From: DATLLN01 sp963797175 | GTDB lineage: Bacteria; Actinomycetota; Thermoleophilia; Gaiellales; JAICJC01 | DNA length: 64,000 bases | Reading direction: 5' to 3' | NCBI GenBank assembly: GCA_963797175.1 | Contig: CAWCOL010000007.1 | Coordinates: 1-64,000, forward strand | In this document: positions 48,502 to 57,637 of the stretch, piece after piece | Numbering within the stretch: the first letter of the stretch is position 1 | Layout of the letters: every line of letters begins with the position of its first letter | The notes under the pieces: model-generated | Database searches by the model: none | The model's input: the letters and a program-made list of their open reading frames with translations, nothing else | What the model was told of the DNA's origin: nothing | Position numbers and translations under genes: made by a program

Positions 48502-49218
48502 ATGCCGATCCACCTGCGCGCCGAGCCGGGCGACTACGCGCCCGCCGTGCTCCTCCCGGGCGACCCGCTGCGCGCCGCCCGCGTCGCCGAGGAGCTGCTC
48601 ACGGACGCCCGTCAGGTCAACGGGGAGCGCGGGCTGCTTGGCTACACCGGCACGCATCAGGGACGACCGGTGTCGGTGCAGGCGACGGGGATGGGATCGC
48701 CGAGCGCGGCCATCGTCATCGAGGAGCTGGTGATGCTGGGCGCCGAGCGGCTGATCCGTATCGGCACGTGCGGCGGGCTCCGTCCGGAGCTGGAGCTGGG
48801 CGACATCGTCATCGCCCTGTCGGCCGTGCCCGCCGACGGCACGGTGCTGCGCTACACGGGCGGGGAGCCTCACGCGCCGACGGCGCACTTCGGGCTCACC
48901 CACGGCGCGATCCACGCCGCCAAGGGGCTGGGCGTACGCCCGCACGTCGGCGCCGTCGCCACCTCCGACACCTTCTACGACCCCGACCCCGAGCGGCACC
49001 GCCGCTGGGCGGCACGCGGCGTCCTCGCCGTCGAGATGGAGGCCGCGGTGCTGTTCACGATCGGTGCGCTGCGCGGCGTCAAGACGGCGTGCATCCTGAC
49101 CGTCTCCGACCTGGTCGGCGGCGACGAGCCGGTGCGGATCGCCGACGACGCGCTGGCCGAGGGCGTGCGCAACATGACGGCGCTGGCGCTGGCCGCCGCG
49201 ATCGACGAGAAGGCATGA
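48502..49218 (+). CDS. DeoD-type purine nucleoside phosphorylase / uridine phosphorylase family
   Basis: 238 residues. It splits nucleosides with phosphate. Signature features: VLLPGDPLRAARVAEELL, ATGMGSPSAAIVIEEL, LIRIGTCGGLRPEL, and the base/ribose site AVEMEAAVLF with ILTVSDLVGG (Asp of the DeoD type). Whether purine or uridine is preferred cannot be settled by eye. A TAGGCT box ends six bases before the ATG. The stop overlaps the next gene (ATGA). Confidence 0.85.
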   Translation: MPIHLRAEPGDYAPAVLLPGDPLRAARVAEELLTDARQVNGERGLLGYTGTHQGRPVSVQATGMGSPSAAIVIEELVMLGAERLIRIGTCGGLRPELELGDIVIALSAVPADGTVLRYTGGEPHAPTAHFGLTHGAIHAAKGLGVRPHVGAVATSDTFYDPDPERHRRWAARGVLAVEMEAAVLFTIGALRGVKTACILTVSDLVGGDEPVRIADDALAEGVRNMTALALAAAIDEKA

Positions 49219-50147
49219 GCGAGTCCCCCGGCCGGGCGGCGATGGTGGTCAACCCTGCCTCCGCCAACGGCCGGACGGCGCGGCAGTGGCCCGAGATCGC
49301 GCGGCGTGCGGCGGCGCTCGGCATCAAGGCCGACGTGCGGCTGACCGAGGGCCCGGGGCACGCCTCCGAGCTGGCCCGGGACGCGGCCGACGGCGGGGCG
49401 CCGCTGGTGATCGCCGTGGGCGGCGACGGCACCGTCTCGGAGGTCGTCAACGGCCTGATGCAGTCGCGCAGCCCGAGCGAGCTGGCCGTCGTGTGCCGCG
49501 GCTCGGGGTGCGACTTCATCCGCACGTTCGGGATCCCCAAGGACACCGACAGGGCGCTGGCGATCGCGGTCGGGGGCACGTCCCGGCCGCTCGACGTCGG
49601 CCGTGTCGAGTTCACCGGCCACGACGGCGTGCCGGCGCAGCGGCACTTCGCCAACGTCGCCAGCGCGGGGATGACCGGCATCGCCGCCGACCGCGTCAAC
49701 CGCTCGCGCAAGCCGCTGGGCGCCACGGCCGCGTTCGCCTGGGCGGCGGTGGCGACGTTCGTCGGTTACCGCAACTCCGCGTTCACGGTCGAGATCGACG
49801 GCGAGGTCACCCACCTCGTCTCGAACAACGTGATCGTCGCCAACTGCCGCTACTTCGCCGGCGGGATGAAGATCCTGCCCGACGCCGATCCGGGCGACGG
49901 GCTGCTGGACGTGCTCGTGTGGGGCGACGTGTCCAAGCTCGACCTGGCCACGAACCTGCACAAGCTCTACCGCGGCACCCACGTCACGCACCCGAAGGCG
50001 CGCATCGTCCGGGCGACGACCGTGACGGTCACGCCCGAGGTCCCGCTGCCGATCGAGGTGGACGGTGAGGGGCCGGGCATCACCCCGGCCACGTTCACCG
50101 TCGTCCCGTCAGCTCTTCGGCTGCTCGTCCCCGCTGCGAGCGGCTGA
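49215..50147 (+). CDS. Diacylglycerol/lipid kinase (YegS/BmrU family)
   Basis: 310 residues. The catalytic DAGK domain starts MVVNPASANGRTARQWPEI and has the ATP/GGDGT motif VIAVGGDGTVSEVVNGL and SGCDFIRTFGIP. The beta-sandwich part ends with DGEGPGITPATFTVVP. It phosphorylates a lipid, probably diacylglycerol recycling in the membrane. ATG overlaps the phosphorylase stop; the 3' end overlaps a convergent gene by 39 bp. Confidence 0.9.
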   Translation: MSESPGRAAMVVNPASANGRTARQWPEIARRAAALGIKADVRLTEGPGHASELARDAADGGAPLVIAVGGDGTVSEVVNGLMQSRSPSELAVVCRGSGCDFIRTFGIPKDTDRALAIAVGGTSRPLDVGRVEFTGHDGVPAQRHFANVASAGMTGIAADRVNRSRKPLGATAAFAWAAVATFVGYRNSAFTVEIDGEVTHLVSNNVIVANCRYFAGGMKILPDADPGDGLLDVLVWGDVSKLDLATNLHKLYRGTHVTHPKARIVRATTVTVTPEVPLPIEVDGEGPGITPATFTVVPSALRLLVPAASG

Positions 50148-50435
50148 CCGGCGCGGCGCCGGCTTGATCGCATCCACCTTCGCGGCCAGGTGCACGAGCT
50201 CGGCCTCGATCCGGTCGAGCGAGGCCTGCACGCGCTGGACGTCCTCCCGCGAGGCCGGCAGCAGGTTCGATGCCGCCCGGCCCGCGGCCTGGGCGCGCTC
50301 GCGCGTCGCCGAGACGACCGGGCTGGCGGCCACCTCGCCCTGCACCCGCCGGGTCGCATCGTCCTTCACCTTGACGACGCGGTCCTTGAGGCCGCCGGTC
50401 TGCGTCTGCGGCTCTGTCTGGGTCTGATCCTCCAT
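50109..50435 (-). CDS. Small hypothetical coiled-coil protein
   Basis: 108 residues from ATG 50433-50435, with a textbook AAGGAGG site six bases upstream. The Gln/Thr-rich start (MEDQTQTEPQTQTGG) is followed by a charged helical region (LKDRVVKVKDDATRR) and a coiled coil (REDVQRVQASLDRIEAELVHL). No domain is recognised; it looks like a cytoplasmic helical protein. Confidence 0.7.
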   Translation of the reverse strand: MEDQTQTEPQTQTGGLKDRVVKVKDDATRRVQGEVAASPVVSATRERAQAAGRAASNLLPASREDVQRVQASLDRIEAELVHLAAKVDAIKPAPRRSAARSGDEQPKS

Positions 50436-50508
50436 CCGAACCCTCCTTTCGCAGGTCGAATCACGCCCCACCGTATCAAGGGCGAGGTTCCAGTACCCTC
50501 ACCGCGTC

Positions 50509-50895
50509 ATGACCACCCACGAGACACGCCTGCGCGTCCGGTTCGGCGAGACCGACGCGATGGGCGTCGCCAACAACGCCGTCTACCTGCAGTACTTCGA
50601 GGTCGGCCGCATCGAGCACCTGCGGGCGATGGGCCACAGCTACGCCGAGGTGCACGACGGCGGGATCGACATGGTCGTGGTCGAGGCGTCGATCCGCTAC
50701 CTGCGGCCGCTGCGGTTCGACACCGAGGTGACGGTCGAGACCTCCATCGAGGAGATCGGGCGGGCGTCGTTCCGGTTCGCCTACCGGTTGACGGCGGGCG
50801 GGGCGCTCCACGCGACCGGCTTCACCCGCCACGCGTGCGTGGACCGGCGGACGATGCGGCCGACGCGCGTCCCGGCCTGGCTGACCGGCGGCTGA
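50509..50895 (+). CDS. Acyl-CoA thioesterase, 4-hydroxybenzoyl-CoA (YbgC-like) family
   Basis: 128 residues, single hot-dog fold. The catalytic Asp16 lies in GETDAMGVANNAVYLQYFEVGR, quoted here only as the family signature TDAMGVANN; the substrate acyl chain is unknown. A TACCCT box sits nine bases before the ATG and no ribosome-binding site is seen. Its 3' end overlaps the opposite-strand gene by 115 bp. Confidence 0.88.
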   Translation: MTTHETRLRVRFGETDAMGVANNAVYLQYFEVGRIEHLRAMGHSYAEVHDGGIDMVVVEASIRYLRPLRFDTEVTVETSIEEIGRASFRFAYRLTAGGALHATGFTRHACVDRRTMRPTRVPAWLTGG

Positions 50896-51362
50896 GTCGG
50901 CAGCACCTGCGCCAGCAGCGACCGCATGCCCTCGGGCGTGAGGTCGCCCCACTCCGGCGGCCCGAGCGGGGTCTCGCCCCATTCGCCGCCGCCCGACGCC
51001 GCGGCCATGCCCAGGCAGCACCACAATCGAGCGTGCAGCTCGGCCGGGGCGACGCCGCGGCGCAGCGCCTCGGCGATGCCCGGCGGCAGCCCCTGGGCGG
51101 CCGTCGCGTCGACCGCGCCCACGGTCACCGGGCCGCCGGCGGGTCGGGCGACCGTCGCGACCGCGCCGCCGGCCGGACCACCGGCCCAGACGTAGTCGCC
51201 GGCGCCGTCCAGCTCCGCCTCGGCGAAGGCCGATCGGCCCACCCACAGCCCGTGCAGGAGGCCGCGGCCGCCGCGCACCAGGCGGCGCTCCGCGCGGGAT
51301 GGGTCGAGATCCGTCACCTCGACCCACCCGTCCTCCCACAGGCGAACGCGCCTGTTGCCCAC
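50781..51362 (-). CDS. Hypothetical protein overlapping a thioesterase gene
   Basis: 193 residues; no family recognised. The first ~150 residues look like a real protein by codon use (strong GC in third positions and a varied sequence such as RLWEDGWVEVTDLD and ELHARLWCCLGMAAA). The last ~38 residues are antisense to the end of the thioesterase gene and are low in structure, so the natural stop may have been lost or the tail is incidental. Confidence 0.5.
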   Translation of the reverse strand: MGNRRVRLWEDGWVEVTDLDPSRAERRLVRGGRGLLHGLWVGRSAFAEAELDGAGDYVWAGGPAGGAVATVARPAGGPVTVGAVDATAAQGLPPGIAEALRRGVAPAELHARLWCCLGMAAASGGGEWGETPLGPPEWGDLTPEGMRSLLAQVLPTQPPVSQAGTRVGRIVRRSTHAWRVKPVAWSAPPAVNR

Positions 51363-51423
51363 CAGCCTCCTCCATTCGTGCGCCCGTCCTCAGGACGCCA
51401 CACGTACCCGGGATCTTCCGCCG

Positions 51424-52245
51424 CTAACCGGTGGAGGGCCAGGTGGCGCCGCCGTCGATGCTGCGCAGCAGGCGCCCGCCGTCGGCGGCGTAGGCGAGCC
51501 GCCAGTTGCGGGGATCGATGGCGACGGCCGAGGCGACGGCCGGCGAGGCCAGGTGGAAGGTGCGGCCACCATCGGCCGAGAGGTGGATGCCGTCCGCCCC
51601 GGCGACCAGCACGCGCCGCTGGTCGTCGGTCGTCATCGCCACCGAGCGCGCGTCGGCGATGCCGGCGACGTGGCGGAAGGTGGCGCCGAAGTCGGCCGAC
51701 CGCCACAGCCCCGCGCTGCCGCACGCGGCCAGGATCGTGTCCGGCTCGATCACGTCGCCGCGCACGGCCGCGACGGCGGAACAGCCTGCCGGGAGGCCGC
51801 GGGCGACCAGCGGCGACCAGTGCAGCCCGCCGTCCACCGAGAGCCACAGGCGGCCGTTGCGGTCGAGCGCGTAGAGGCGGCTGGTCTTGTGGTACGGCGT
51901 GGCCAGGGCCACGAAGGACGCCGGAGTGGCGCGCACCGGCCCCGCCAGGGTGCCGCCGAAGTCGGCGCGCTGCGAGCCCGCCAACCCGACCAGCAATGCG
52001 GAGGCCTCGGTGAAGGCGATGCCCGAGCCTCCCCGGGCGCCGAGGACGCGCCGCCAGCGGTGCCCGCCGTCGCGCGAACTCCACGCGGTGGGGCCGTCCG
52101 CGGCCCAGATCGTCCCGGCGAAGTCGGGCGCAACGGCCATCTCGCGGGCGCCCGCCGGCATGCCCACCGACGAGGGCGACGAGCCGCATCCGGCGAGCGC
52201 CGGCAGCAGCATCAGCGCGGCACACCATTCAAGCCGTTTGCGCAT
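51424..52245 (-). CDS. Lipoprotein with BNR/sialidase-like beta-propeller repeats
   Basis: 273 residues. Lipoprotein signal ALMLLPALAGCGSS (modified Cys at about 20). The body contains repeats of the Asp-box type seen in photosystem II stability factor-like and sialidase folds: SSRDGGHRWRRV, LSVDGGLHWSPL, RSADFGATFRHV, LSADGGRTFHLA and RSIDGGATWPS. It is probably a surface-anchored five- to six-bladed propeller; ligand unknown. Divergent from the first GGDEF gene. Confidence 0.85.
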   Translation of the reverse strand: MRKRLEWCAALMLLPALAGCGSSPSSVGMPAGAREMAVAPDFAGTIWAADGPTAWSSRDGGHRWRRVLGARGGSGIAFTEASALLVGLAGSQRADFGGTLAGPVRATPASFVALATPYHKTSRLYALDRNGRLWLSVDGGLHWSPLVARGLPAGCSAVAAVRGDVIEPDTILAACGSAGLWRSADFGATFRHVAGIADARSVAMTTDDQRRVLVAGADGIHLSADGGRTFHLASPAVASAVAIDPRNWRLAYAADGGRLLRSIDGGATWPSTG

Positions 52246-52293
52246 GCGCCGACAACCGTAGATGATCGGGTGGAACCCTCCCGACGGCACCCC

Positions 52294-53892
52294 ATGGCTC
52301 GAGACGACCTGGACACCCTTGCCCGGCTCCGCGGCCTGCTGCACGTCACGCGCGCAGTGCGCGACGAGGAGCAGCTCGACGACGTGCTCGCGGCGGTCGC
52401 CTACACGCTGGCCGAGTCGCTCGGCTACCGCACGGTCGTCGTCAACCTCTACCGGCCGGCCTGGAACGACTTCGTCGTGGCCACCGTGCACGGTGACGAC
52501 CGCGCCCGCGAGCAGCTGCAGGGCACCGTCGGCACCCGCGAGTCGTGGGAGCCCCTCCTGGCCGAGCGCTTCGAGCGCCGTGGCGCGTACCTGCTCGGCC
52601 CCGGCGACCACGAGTGGGCCGGCGACGACCTGGCGTTCACGCCGGACATCGCGGTCAGCGAGGATCCGATGGCCTGGCAGCCCGAGGACGCGTTGTTCGT
52701 CCCGCTGCGCAGCGCGGACGGGGGCCTGCTGGGGATCATCTCGGTGGACGAGCCGCTCTCCGGGCGGAGGCCGACCGACGAGGAGATGGACGTACTGGTC
52801 GCCGTTGCCGGGCACGCCGCCTTCGCCATCGAGGGCGCCCAGGAGGCCGCGGCCGACGCGCGCCACCGGGCGGGCCTGGAGGAGCTGCTCGCCGTCTCGT
52901 CGCGGATCACCGAGACGCTGGCGGTGGACGCGATGCTGGGCTCGATCTGCGAGGGCATCCGCCGCGCCCTCGGGTTCGCGAAGGTGGGCGTCGACCTGGT
53001 CGATCCGCTGGACGGGCTGCTGCGGCCGCGGCACGCCGTCGGCTGGCGAGTGGACGTGCTCCAGGCCGGGGTACCGGTCGCGGTCGAGGATGTGCACCGG
53101 CTGCTCGACGCCGAGTTCGAGCAGCAGGGCTGCTATCTGCTGGGCGCGGAGGCCGCGCTGGCGCGGCTGCCGCTCGACCGGCAGGTGCACGCCTCGGAGC
53201 GAAACGGCGCCGGCCCGCTGGCGTGGAACCGGCACTGGCTGCTGGTGCCGCTGTGGGACCGCTCCGGCGAGCTGTCCGGCGTGATCTGGGTGGACGACCC
53301 CGAGGATCGGCTGCTGCCGTCCCGCGAGGCGCTGCAGGCGCTGCGCGTGTTCGCGAACCTGACGTCGGCCGCGGTGGTCTCGGCCACCCACTTCGAGGAG
53401 ATGCGCTACCTCGCCGAGCACGATCCGCTCACCCGGCTCCGCAACCGCCGCGCGTTCACCCGGCGGCTGACGATCGAGACCGCCCGGTCGGGCCGCTACC
53501 ACCGGCCGTTCTCGCTGGTGCTGTGCGACCTGGACGGCTTCAAGCAGCTCAACGACCAGTTCGGCCACCAGGCGGGCGACCTCGCCCTCCAGCGCCTGGG
53601 CACGCTGCTGGACGGCGCCATCCGCCGTTCGGACACCGCATTTCGCATCGGCGGCGACGAGTTCGCGCTGATCCTGCCGGAGACCGGCGAGGACAGCGTG
53701 CGGGCGGTGGTCGATCGCATCTCGTCGGGCCTCGAGGCGGCGAGCGAGCCGGAGCTGCGGCTGTTGCGGGCCAGCTTCGGCGTCGCCGTGTTCCCGCGCG
53801 ACGGCGGCGACTCCGAGCGGGTGTTCCGGGCGGCCGACCTCGCCATGTACAGCGCCAAGCGCTGTGGCGAGCTTCTCCATTTCGCGGCATGA
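52294..53892 (+). CDS. Diguanylate cyclase with two GAF domains (first of a tandem pair)
   Basis: 532 residues. Two GAF-like sensor domains (about 20-185 and 195-370) precede a GGDEF domain (about 385-530). The active loop is RIGGDEFAL, with the inhibitory c-di-GMP site RxxD (RRSD) five residues before it, so it should be an active, feedback-inhibited cyclase. No membrane helix. It is 37 bp upstream of a close paralogue, probably from duplication, and the two would share a transcript. Confidence 0.9.
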   Translation: MARDDLDTLARLRGLLHVTRAVRDEEQLDDVLAAVAYTLAESLGYRTVVVNLYRPAWNDFVVATVHGDDRAREQLQGTVGTRESWEPLLAERFERRGAYLLGPGDHEWAGDDLAFTPDIAVSEDPMAWQPEDALFVPLRSADGGLLGIISVDEPLSGRRPTDEEMDVLVAVAGHAAFAIEGAQEAAADARHRAGLEELLAVSSRITETLAVDAMLGSICEGIRRALGFAKVGVDLVDPLDGLLRPRHAVGWRVDVLQAGVPVAVEDVHRLLDAEFEQQGCYLLGAEAALARLPLDRQVHASERNGAGPLAWNRHWLLVPLWDRSGELSGVIWVDDPEDRLLPSREALQALRVFANLTSAAVVSATHFEEMRYLAEHDPLTRLRNRRAFTRRLTIETARSGRYHRPFSLVLCDLDGFKQLNDQFGHQAGDLALQRLGTLLDGAIRRSDTAFRIGGDEFALILPETGEDSVRAVVDRISSGLEAASEPELRLLRASFGVAVFPRDGGDSERVFRAADLAMYSAKRCGELLHFAA

Positions 53893-53929
53893 TCCGGCAC
53901 ATCGACCTCCCAGGCGAAGCAGCCGTCCG

Positions 53930-55522
53930 ATGACATCGGCCGACCGATCCGCATCCTCACGGCTGCGCGGCCTGTTGCGGATCACGCATCTCGTCCGCAG
54001 CGAGGCAGAGATCGAGGCGCTGCTCCAGGAGATCGCGTCCACCAGCGCCGAGGCGCTCGGATTCGGCGTCGTGGTGATCAACCTGTTCCGCCCCGAGTGG
54101 GACGACTTCCGCGTCGAGGCCGTCCACGGCGGCGAGCGCGCCCTGGAGGCGCTGGTCGGGGACGTCCGCGGATGGGACGTGTGGCGCTCCATCCTCGACC
54201 CGCGGTTCGAGCGACGGGGCGCCTACTTCGTCCCCCACGGGACGTTCGACTGGTCGACGATGACGCCCGACGCCTACATCCCTGAGATCCCGGAGACGGA
54301 GGGCGAGGCCCGCTGGAACCCCGAGGACATGCTGGTGGCGCCGATGCGGCACTCCGACGGGCACCTGCTCGGGATCCTGGGCGTGGACGAGCCCGCCGGC
54401 GGCCGGCTGCCCGACGACGACGAGCTTGACGCGCTGGTCGCGATCGCCGCCCACGCGGCGCTGGCGATCCAGAGCGCGCAGGAGGCTGCGAGCGCACGCC
54501 GCCACCGCGAGTCGCTCGAGCAGCTCCTCCAGATCTCGTCCCAGCTGACCGAGACGTTCTCGATCGAGACGATCCTCCAGTCGGTCTGCGTGGGCATCAA
54601 CCGCGCGCTCGGCTTCGGCAAGCTCTGCGTCGACCTGCCACGGGCCGACGGCACGTTGCATCCGGGGGCGACGGTGGGCTGGGCACTCGACGACCCGACC
54701 CTGGACACCGGCCTGACAGTGGACGAGCTGCGGCGGATGATGGACGACGACGTCGAGATCGAGGGCTGCTACCTGCTCACCGCCGACCAGGCCGAGCGGC
54801 GGATCGACCCACGCCACGTGGGCCACAGCTCCGAGCGCAGCGGCCGCGGCTCGCGCGCATGGTTCGACCACTGGCTGTTCGTCCCGCTGTACGGCCGGGG
54901 CGGCGAGATCAGCGGCGTGATCTGGGCCGACGACCCGGAGGACCGGTTGCTGCCCGGCCCGCGCACGCTCCAGGCCCTGCGGGTGTTCGCAAACCAGGCG
55001 GCGACGGCGCTGGACGCGGCCTCGCAGTTCGAGGAGATGCGGTTCCTGGCCGACCACGACCCGCTGACGCGGCTGCTCAACCGGCGCGTCTTCAACGAGC
55101 GGCTCGCCGCCGAGGTCGCCCGCAACGTCCGCTACGCGCGGCCGCTGGCGCTGGTCGTGTGCGACCTGGACGGCTTCAAGCGGCTCAACGACACGCTCGG
55201 CCACCAGGCCGGCGACGGCGCCCTGGAGGCGTTCGGCGCGCTGCTGTGCGAGGGCCGCCGGGAGGTGGACAGCGTCTACCGCATCGGCGGGGACGAGTTC
55301 GCCCTGTTGCTACCCGAGGCAACGGCTGCCGAGGCGCAGGCGGTCGTCGACCGCGTGCATCAGGCGATGGCCTCGTCCGGCGACGTCCGGCTGGAGGCGC
55401 TGGGAGCCAGCTTCGGCATCGCCGCCTGCCCCGCCGACGGCTCCGAGCCCGACGACCTCTTCCGCGCCGCGGACCGCGCGATGTACGCGATCAAGAACCG
55501 CGGCCGCAGCTCCGCCGCCTGA
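53930..55522 (+). CDS. Diguanylate cyclase with two GAF domains (second of a tandem pair)
   Basis: 530 residues, same layout as the gene before it: RLRGLLRITHLVRSEAEIEALL start, GAF, GAF, GGDEF. The catalytic loop RIGGDEFALLLPEA and an I-site REVD are intact. Similarity to its neighbour runs along the full length (for example GVIWADDPEDRLLP and GVIWVDDPEDRLLP), showing tandem duplication. The sensor domains differ in their outer loops, so they may sense different ligands. Confidence 0.9.
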   Translation: MTSADRSASSRLRGLLRITHLVRSEAEIEALLQEIASTSAEALGFGVVVINLFRPEWDDFRVEAVHGGERALEALVGDVRGWDVWRSILDPRFERRGAYFVPHGTFDWSTMTPDAYIPEIPETEGEARWNPEDMLVAPMRHSDGHLLGILGVDEPAGGRLPDDDELDALVAIAAHAALAIQSAQEAASARRHRESLEQLLQISSQLTETFSIETILQSVCVGINRALGFGKLCVDLPRADGTLHPGATVGWALDDPTLDTGLTVDELRRMMDDDVEIEGCYLLTADQAERRIDPRHVGHSSERSGRGSRAWFDHWLFVPLYGRGGEISGVIWADDPEDRLLPGPRTLQALRVFANQAATALDAASQFEEMRFLADHDPLTRLLNRRVFNERLAAEVARNVRYARPLALVVCDLDGFKRLNDTLGHQAGDGALEAFGALLCEGRREVDSVYRIGGDEFALLLPEATAAEAQAVVDRVHQAMASSGDVRLEALGASFGIAACPADGSEPDDLFRAADRAMYAIKNRGRSSAA

Positions 55523-55589
55523 CGCCCCGGACGCGCTCCACCACGTAGGATCCCGCTCGGACCGACGTGTAGGAGAGGAGCGCTTCGCA

Positions 55590-56750
55590 GTGGATTTCGA
55601 ACTGACCGACGAGCAGCGCGCGATCCAGGAGGCCGTGCGCGAGTTCGTCGATCGCCGCGTGCTGCCGGTCGCGCAGGAGAACGACATCAACCACCACCTC
55701 GACATGGGCATCATCGAGGGCATGGCCGAGCTGGGACTGCTCGGCCCGGTGATCCCGACCGAGTACGGCGGCTCGGGGCTGGACTACGTCTCCGAGGCGC
55801 TGATCTGTGAGGAGATCGAGCGGGGCGAGTCGGCCTTCCGCACGCTGATCTCGGTGCACGTCGGGCTCAACTCCCTCTCCCTCCTGCACTACGGCAGCGA
55901 GGAGCAGAAGCAGCGCTACCTGGTGCCCATGGCCAAGGGCGAGAAGCTCGGGTGCTTCGGGCTGACCGAGCCGGCGGCGGGCTCAGACGTCGCCGCGATG
56001 CTCTCCACCGCGATCAAGCAGCCCGACGGGACCTACCTGCTGAACGGGCAGAAGAGCTGGATCTCGTACGCGACCGAGGCCGCCTACTGCCTCGTGTTCG
56101 CCAAGACCGACCCGGCCGCCGTGCACAAGGGCATCTCCGCCTTCATCATCGAGCTGGACTGGGACGGCATCGAGGCCCGCCAGATCCCCAACAAGCTGGG
56201 GGTGTGGGCGGGATCGACCGGCGAGCTGTTCTTCCAGAACGTCCAGGTCCCGGCCGAGAACCTGGTCGGCGCCGAGGGCGAGGGCTTCAAGATCGCGATG
56301 CACTCGCTCGACCAGGGCCGGTTCACGGTCGCCGCCGGCGCCGTCGGCGTCGTCCGGGCCTGCCTGGAGGCGTCGGTCAAGTACGCCAACGAGCGCGAGA
56401 CGTTCGGCCAGCAGATCGGCAAGTACCAGTTCGTGCAGGACATGATCGCCGACATGGTGATGGGCTACGAGACGTCGCGGCTGCTGGTGATGCAGGCCGC
56501 GTGGAAGAAGAACAGGGGCGAGCGCAACACGCGCGAGACCTCGCTGGCCAAGTGGCACGCGACCGAGTCGGCCTTCAACGCCGCCCACCTCGCGATCCAG
56601 GTGCACGGCGCGTACGGCTACAGCGCCGAGTACCCGGTCGAGCGCTACTTCCGCAACTCGCGCGCACCGATCATCTACGAGGGCACGACGCAGATCCACA
56701 AGATGTTGCAGGCGGAGCATGCGCTCGGGTACCGGAAGATGAACGGATGA
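55590..56750 (+). CDS. Acyl-CoA dehydrogenase
   Basis: 386 residues, GTG start with GAGGAG upstream. FAD enzyme of fatty or branched/aromatic acyl-CoA oxidation. Typical parts: FGLTEPAAGSDVAAM, NGQKSWISYA, DQGRFTVAAGAVGV, the C-terminal VHGAYGYSAEYPVERYFRN and catalytic Glu364 in IIYEGTTQIHKML. The glutaryl-CoA/short-chain specificity cannot be told. The stop overlaps the next hydrolase gene (ATGA). Confidence 0.93.
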   Translation: MDFELTDEQRAIQEAVREFVDRRVLPVAQENDINHHLDMGIIEGMAELGLLGPVIPTEYGGSGLDYVSEALICEEIERGESAFRTLISVHVGLNSLSLLHYGSEEQKQRYLVPMAKGEKLGCFGLTEPAAGSDVAAMLSTAIKQPDGTYLLNGQKSWISYATEAAYCLVFAKTDPAAVHKGISAFIIELDWDGIEARQIPNKLGVWAGSTGELFFQNVQVPAENLVGAEGEGFKIAMHSLDQGRFTVAAGAVGVVRACLEASVKYANERETFGQQIGKYQFVQDMIADMVMGYETSRLLVMQAAWKKNRGERNTRETSLAKWHATESAFNAAHLAIQVHGAYGYSAEYPVERYFRNSRAPIIYEGTTQIHKMLQAEHALGYRKMNG

Positions 56751-57634
56751 GCGATGACGGCAGAGTCGTCGAGCTCGAGGACGGCGGCGCGCTCAACATC
56801 GTCGAGCTGGGATCCGGCTACCCGCTGATCGTGCTGCACGGCGGGCCCGGGCTCGACCACCACATGTTCCGGCCCTGGCTCGATCCGCTCGCGGAGCAGG
56901 GGCTGCGGCTGATCTACGTGGACATGCGCGGGCAGGGCACCTCGCCCCGCGTCGATCCCGAGACGCTCAGCATCAGCGTGTTCGCCCAGGACGTCGATCG
57001 CCTGGCCCGCGCGCTCGAGCTGGAGCAGTTCGCCCTGTACGGCCACAGCTTCGGGGCGATCGTCGCCCTCGGCCACGCGCTCGAGCGGGGCAGCGCGACG
57101 CACTACATCGTCTCCAGCGGCGCGGCCTCCAGCGAGGCGCTGATGGCCGACGTCGAGCGCGAGATCGAGCGGTTCGAGCCGGCCAGCATGCGTGACCAGA
57201 TCAAGCGGTCATGGGACGACGAGGCCACCGTCAAGACGGTGGACGAGTCGCGCAACCTGCTCGCCGCCCAGCTGCCGTTCCACTTCTGGGAGATGGGCGA
57301 CGCCTACCGCACGTTCAGCGAGCGCGACGACACCGTTCACTCGCCCGAGGTGCTGCGGTACTTCGCCGCGGCCGGCTACGGCGACTTCGAGTGGCTCGAC
57401 CACCTGCGCTGGATCTCGAAGCCGATGCTGCTGCTGGTCGGGCGCTTCGAGCGCACCTGCACGGTCGCCCGGTCGGAGGAGATCCACAGCGAGGTGGCGG
57501 GATCGACGCTGGTGGTCATCGAGAAGGCCGCGCACATGACCTACGTCGAGCAGCCGAAGGTGTACCTGGCCGCGGTCCGCAAGTGGTGCATCGAGCAGGG
57601 CGTGATCGTCCTGCCCGACCAGCCGCTGGGCTGA
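56747..57634 (+). CDS. Alpha/beta hydrolase, proline iminopeptidase-like
   Basis: 295 residues. LIVLHGGPGLDHHMF is the HGGPG motif of proline iminopeptidases; the nucleophile Ser is in ALYGHSFGAIVAL, acid in LLLVGRFERT and His in EKAAHMTYVEQP. The reaction may be aminopeptidase, thioesterase or lactonase. Coupled to the acyl-CoA dehydrogenase, which points to a degradative role there. Ends three bases before the convergent nitrilase gene. Confidence 0.85.
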   Translation: MSDDGRVVELEDGGALNIVELGSGYPLIVLHGGPGLDHHMFRPWLDPLAEQGLRLIYVDMRGQGTSPRVDPETLSISVFAQDVDRLARALELEQFALYGHSFGAIVALGHALERGSATHYIVSSGAASSEALMADVEREIERFEPASMRDQIKRSWDDEATVKTVDESRNLLAAQLPFHFWEMGDAYRTFSERDDTVHSPEVLRYFAAAGYGDFEWLDHLRWISKPMLLLVGRFERTCTVARSEEIHSEVAGSTLVVIEKAAHMTYVEQPKVYLAAVRKWCIEQGVIVLPDQPLG

Positions 57635-57637
57635 GCC

